This document shows, piece by piece, positions 21,907-24,169 of a stretch of 24,169 nt of DNA; positions within the stretch are counted from its first letter, which is position 1; each line of letters begins with the position of its first letter. The notes beneath the pieces were generated by a model, which worked only from the letters and a program-made list of their open reading frames with translations, had not been told where the DNA came from and did no database searches. This DNA comes from Clostridiaceae bacterium (GTDB lineage Bacteria; Bacillota; Clostridia; Clostridiales; Clostridiaceae), in contig DOKV01000064.1 of the NCBI GenBank assembly GCA_003510765.1, forward strand, positions 1-24,169. Direction: 5' to 3'. The position numbers were made by a program, and so were the translations under genes.

Positions 21907-22311
21907 ATGGGGTTTAAAGATAAATTACAAAAGTATTATGCAGACAATTACATGAAGAAATATGGCGACCGGATCACTCAAGCCTATGGCACTGTGTTGT
22001 CTATAAAGATGGAAGAGAAAAAATACTTATGGGTATTCAACGTTCTAAAAGCCACCATCATCGTGAAGCCTGATGGATCTAAAAACGTTGTGCGTAGTCA
22101 ATACAAGGCTAAAAGATGGTTTAAAAAACCTGAGTTTATTCAAGTGAATCAAGGCCATGTGGTATTGATTCAAGCCTTAAAGGGGAAGAAAGGTTCTGAC
22201 AATAGTGAAATTCTTGAGGTGAAAAATATTCGAAATGTCACCACGAGAAAAGACCTTTTTAGAATTGATGCACCAATGCCCAAAAGGCAAGTACAGTATA
22301 AAAGAAAATAG
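21907..22311 (+). CDS. unrecognised basic 134-residue protein
   Basis: I do not recognise a named family. The protein is rich in Lys, Arg and Tyr, with a helical start (MGFKDKLQKYYADNYMKKYG) and then strand-like segments with a conserved look (AYGTVLSIKMEEKKYLWVFN; KATIIVKPDGSKNVV; RWFKKPEFIQV), ending in a basic tail KRQVQYKRK. No membrane helix or signal peptide. The high positive charge suggests contact with RNA, DNA or a membrane surface, but that is inference. AAAGGAG lies about 6 bases before the ATG, and promoter and terminator frame it as a single-gene unit. Confidence 0.75.
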   Translation: MGFKDKLQKYYADNYMKKYGDRITQAYGTVLSIKMEEKKYLWVFNVLKATIIVKPDGSKNVVRSQYKAKRWFKKPEFIQVNQGHVVLIQALKGKKGSDNSEILEVKNIRNVTTRKDLFRIDAPMPKRQVQYKRK

Positions 22312-22317
22312 TCTCTT

Positions 22318-22351
22318 GAAGTCTGCCGCGTTTTGTTGCAGACTTCTTTTG
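22318..22351 (+). terminator. Rho-independent terminator of the gene at 21907
   Basis: A perfect 9-bp stem (22318-22326 with 22338-22346) with an 11-base loop is followed by TTTTG. Confidence 0.82.
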
Positions 22352-22391
22352 CTCACATACAACATCAACGTTCAATAGACATGGAGGTTAC

Positions 22392-24032
22392 ATGATGAAG
22401 GATATGGTATATATCACAGGTCACAGAAACCCGGATTCGGATTCCATCTGTGCAGCTCTAGCCTATGCAGAGTTTAAAAACAAAACAGGCAACGCCGACT
22501 ACGTACCTGTACGGTTGGGGGAAATCAATCGTGAGACTTATTTTATTTTGGCTTATTTTGGTGTAGAACCACCCATGTACATCGAAAATGTGCGGCTTCA
22601 AGTCAGCGATTTGGCCATTGATAAAATCGCGCCCATCTCCTCAGAAATCACCTTGAAGATGGCTTGGAACATCATGAGAATGAACAACATCAAAAGCTTG
22701 CCTGTGGTGGATGAGAATGAAACCTTAAATGGGGTCGTTTCTGTATCCAACGTTACAGAAAGTTACATGGATGTCTGGGACAACATGATCCTTGGAAAAT
22801 CAAAAGTCACAGTGAACAATTTGCTCGATACTTTAACAGGACAAGTTCTGCACTTAGATAAAGACCGCAAACATTTCTATGGAAAGATCTACGCCCTTTC
22901 GGCTACCCCCGATGAAGTGCATAGAACCCTAGAAGATGGAGACATCGTCATCACAGGAAATCGTCCAGAATCTTTGGAAGCTGCAGTGGAGAAAAATGTG
23001 TCTTTAATTATTGTCACAGGTTCTGGAGAAGTGGAAGATGCCATCATTGAAAAGGCTAAGGAGAACCGCGTAACCATGCTCTCCACACCCTACGACACCT
23101 ACACCACATCTAGACTAATCTCTCAAGCAGTGCCTGTGAGTTATGTCATGACCCAAGGGGATATTATTTACTTCTCTTCAGACGATTATATCGGAGACAT
23201 TCGTAATACCATGGCAGAAACACGGTTTAGAAGTTATCCTGTGGTCAATGAAGAAAGTAAAGTCGTTGGGACCATTTCCCGCTACCACTTGATTTCAGGA
23301 AAAAAGAAAAAAGTCATCTTGGTGGATCATAATGAAAAAGGTCAATCCGTGGAAGGGTTAAATGAAGCAGAAATCCTAGAGATCATAGACCACCATCGCG
23401 TGGCTGATGTGGCCACCACCTCCCCTATATTCTTTAGAAATGAACCTGTGGGGAGCACGTCCACCATCGTAGCCAACATCTTTTTTGAAAATGGCATTCG
23501 CCCATCCAAAAAAACAGCGGGGCTATTAGCTGGAGCCATCATCTCTGATACACTGCTCTTCAAATCTCCCACCTCTACCACCGTGGATCGGTTGACCCTG
23601 GATCGGTTGGCTCAAATTGCAGATATCGATGTGGAAGAATTTGCCTTGGAGATGTTTAAATACGGTACATCTTTGGCAGGAAAGACCCCAGAAGAAATCT
23701 TAAAGCAAGACTTTAAAGTCTTTACCTATGACAGTACAAAGATTGGCGTCTCCCAAGTCTATACCATGGATGCAGAATCTTTGAAGAATCTTAAAGAAGA
23801 CATCATCGGGGCCATGGAAGAAATGACCAAGGATCAAGGCTTTAGCTTGCAAGTACTCATCGTAACGGATATCTATAAAGAAGGCTCTGAGCTCATTGTA
23901 GTGGGCAAACAAAAGGATATTATCAACAAAGCCTTTGATGTACACATGAAGGAGAACTCCATCTATATCCCAGGAATTCTTTCAAGAAAGAAGCAGGTGA
24001 TTCCACCTATTTCCTCTGTGATCAATCGCTAA
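22392..24032 (+). CDS. CBS/DRTGG-domain family II inorganic pyrophosphatase
   Basis: A 546-residue Mn/Co-dependent pyrophosphatase of the regulated type, splitting pyrophosphate to drive biosynthesis. The DHH domain is split: its first part holds H11, D15 and D17 (GHRNPDSDS), then a regulatory insert with CBS1 (about 70-128), a DRTGG domain (about 130-245) and CBS2 (about 247-300), then the catalytic domain resumes with D312/H313 (VDHN), the DHH motif (333-335), and the DHHA2 domain ending in the substrate-binding SRK (531-533). Known CBS-PPases of this kind are inhibited by AMP and ADP, and those with a DRTGG domain respond strongly to diadenosine polyphosphates. GGAGG lies 4 bases before ATG 22392 and 7 before ATG 22395, so the second Met may be the true start. 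It is the usual form in Clostridia. Confidence 0.96.
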   Translation: MMKDMVYITGHRNPDSDSICAALAYAEFKNKTGNADYVPVRLGEINRETYFILAYFGVEPPMYIENVRLQVSDLAIDKIAPISSEITLKMAWNIMRMNNIKSLPVVDENETLNGVVSVSNVTESYMDVWDNMILGKSKVTVNNLLDTLTGQVLHLDKDRKHFYGKIYALSATPDEVHRTLEDGDIVITGNRPESLEAAVEKNVSLIIVTGSGEVEDAIIEKAKENRVTMLSTPYDTYTTSRLISQAVPVSYVMTQGDIIYFSSDDYIGDIRNTMAETRFRSYPVVNEESKVVGTISRYHLISGKKKKVILVDHNEKGQSVEGLNEAEILEIIDHHRVADVATTSPIFFRNEPVGSTSTIVANIFFENGIRPSKKTAGLLAGAIISDTLLFKSPTSTTVDRLTLDRLAQIADIDVEEFALEMFKYGTSLAGKTPEEILKQDFKVFTYDSTKIGVSQVYTMDAESLKNLKEDIIGAMEEMTKDQGFSLQVLIVTDIYKEGSELIVVGKQKDIINKAFDVHMKENSIYIPGILSRKKQVIPPISSVINR

Positions 24033-24058
24033 TTCCATTAGGTAATTCAAGAAATATA

Positions 24059-24067
24059 TGATAAAAT
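24059..24067 (+). promoter_or_regulatory. possible extended -10 promoter of the last gene
   Basis: TGATAAAAT is a near-consensus extended -10; no good -35 is present. It lies 30 bases before the ATG at 24097. No clear terminator is seen after the pyrophosphatase gene, so read-through is also possible. Confidence 0.45.
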
Positions 24068-24096
24068 AAATCCATTAAAAGTAACGGAGGAATACT

Positions 24097-24169
24097 ATGA
24101 CCAATACACATGATCATCATGAAGAAGAACATAGCTGCTGTGGTGGCCATCACCACGATCACGACCATG
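24097..24169 (+). CDS. N-terminus of a His-rich protein, cut by the window end
   Basis: Only 24 codons are visible. They encode MTNTHDHHEEEHSCCGGHHH and then DHDH, that is, ten His, two adjacent Cys and several acids, a pattern for binding Ni, Zn, Co or Cu. GGAGG lies 6 bases before the ATG, so the start is secure. Candidates are a DUF1292-type protein, which in Clostridia often begins with such a His/Cys-rich head, a metal chaperone or a SlyD-like isomerase; the sequence seen cannot decide. Confidence 0.7.
   Translation, partial: MTNTHDHHEEEHSCCGGHHHDHDH

Noticed and set aside
23342..23581. Minus-strand open frame inside the pyrophosphatase gene (also similar frames inside tex, secA and the GTPase)
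   Set aside because: These are shadows of strongly supported coding sequences, with no ribosome site and low-complexity composition from codon bias.
1..24169. Mobile elements, CRISPR arrays, phage or toxin-antitoxin modules
   Set aside because: No transposase, integrase, spaced repeats or recognisable toxin pair is seen; the gene content is core-chromosomal throughout.

Overview
This 24.2 kb window reads as an ordinary chromosomal segment of a low-to-moderate G+C Gram-positive bacterium, most likely a Clostridia-type Bacillota. The evidence is AGGAGG-type ribosome binding sites, sigma-A type promoters, many U-tailed terminators, the gene order hpf-secA-prfB, an FMN riboswitch before a RibU-type transporter, a CBS/DRTGG family II pyrophosphatase, and a YqeC protein (a family tied to selenium-dependent molybdenum hydroxylases of anaerobes). 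I see no insertion sequence, phage gene, CRISPR array or large repeat. The species cannot be named from sequence alone.

Layout. 1-1000: ElaA-like acetyltransferase and a dCMP-deaminase-type enzyme, overlapping, then a terminator. 1002-3817 (minus): a 53-residue lysine-rich protein, a DUF697-type GTPase, and a secreted coiled-coil NlpC/P60 wall hydrolase. 3818-4230: a 413-base divergent regulatory region with an exact WalR-type direct repeat and two imperfect inverted repeats. 4231-6392: an OmpR-type response regulator and sensor kinase. 6477-7027 (minus): ohrR with its own promoter, OhrR operator and terminator. 7044-8537 (minus): yqeC and a metallophosphoesterase. 8674-8855: a lone tRNA-Trp with its own promoter and terminator. 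8856-9102: no recognisable gene. 9195-9689: a second acetyltransferase. 9860-11465: tsaE-tsaB-rimI, tightly overlapped. 11521-12375 (minus): ribU with FMN riboswitch. 12467-12778: an unknown 103-residue protein. 12840-19535 (minus): tex, prfB (programmed +1 frameshift), secA and hpf. 19670-22311: four small unrecognised proteins and deoC. 22392-24032: CBS/DRTGG pyrophosphatase. 24097 to the end: start of a His-rich protein cut by the window edge.

The genes mostly serve core functions: translation (tRNA-Trp, RF2, Hpf, the Tsa/RimI group, Tex), export (SecA), wall remodelling with an adjacent two-component system, peroxide sensing, vitamin uptake, and nucleotide and phosphate metabolism. I found no convincing novel multi-gene system. 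The observations most worth checking are the WalR-type box beside the wall hydrolase and two-component system, the two-cysteine OhrR without an ohr neighbour, the yqeC-phosphoesterase pair, and the uncharacterised small conserved-looking proteins.
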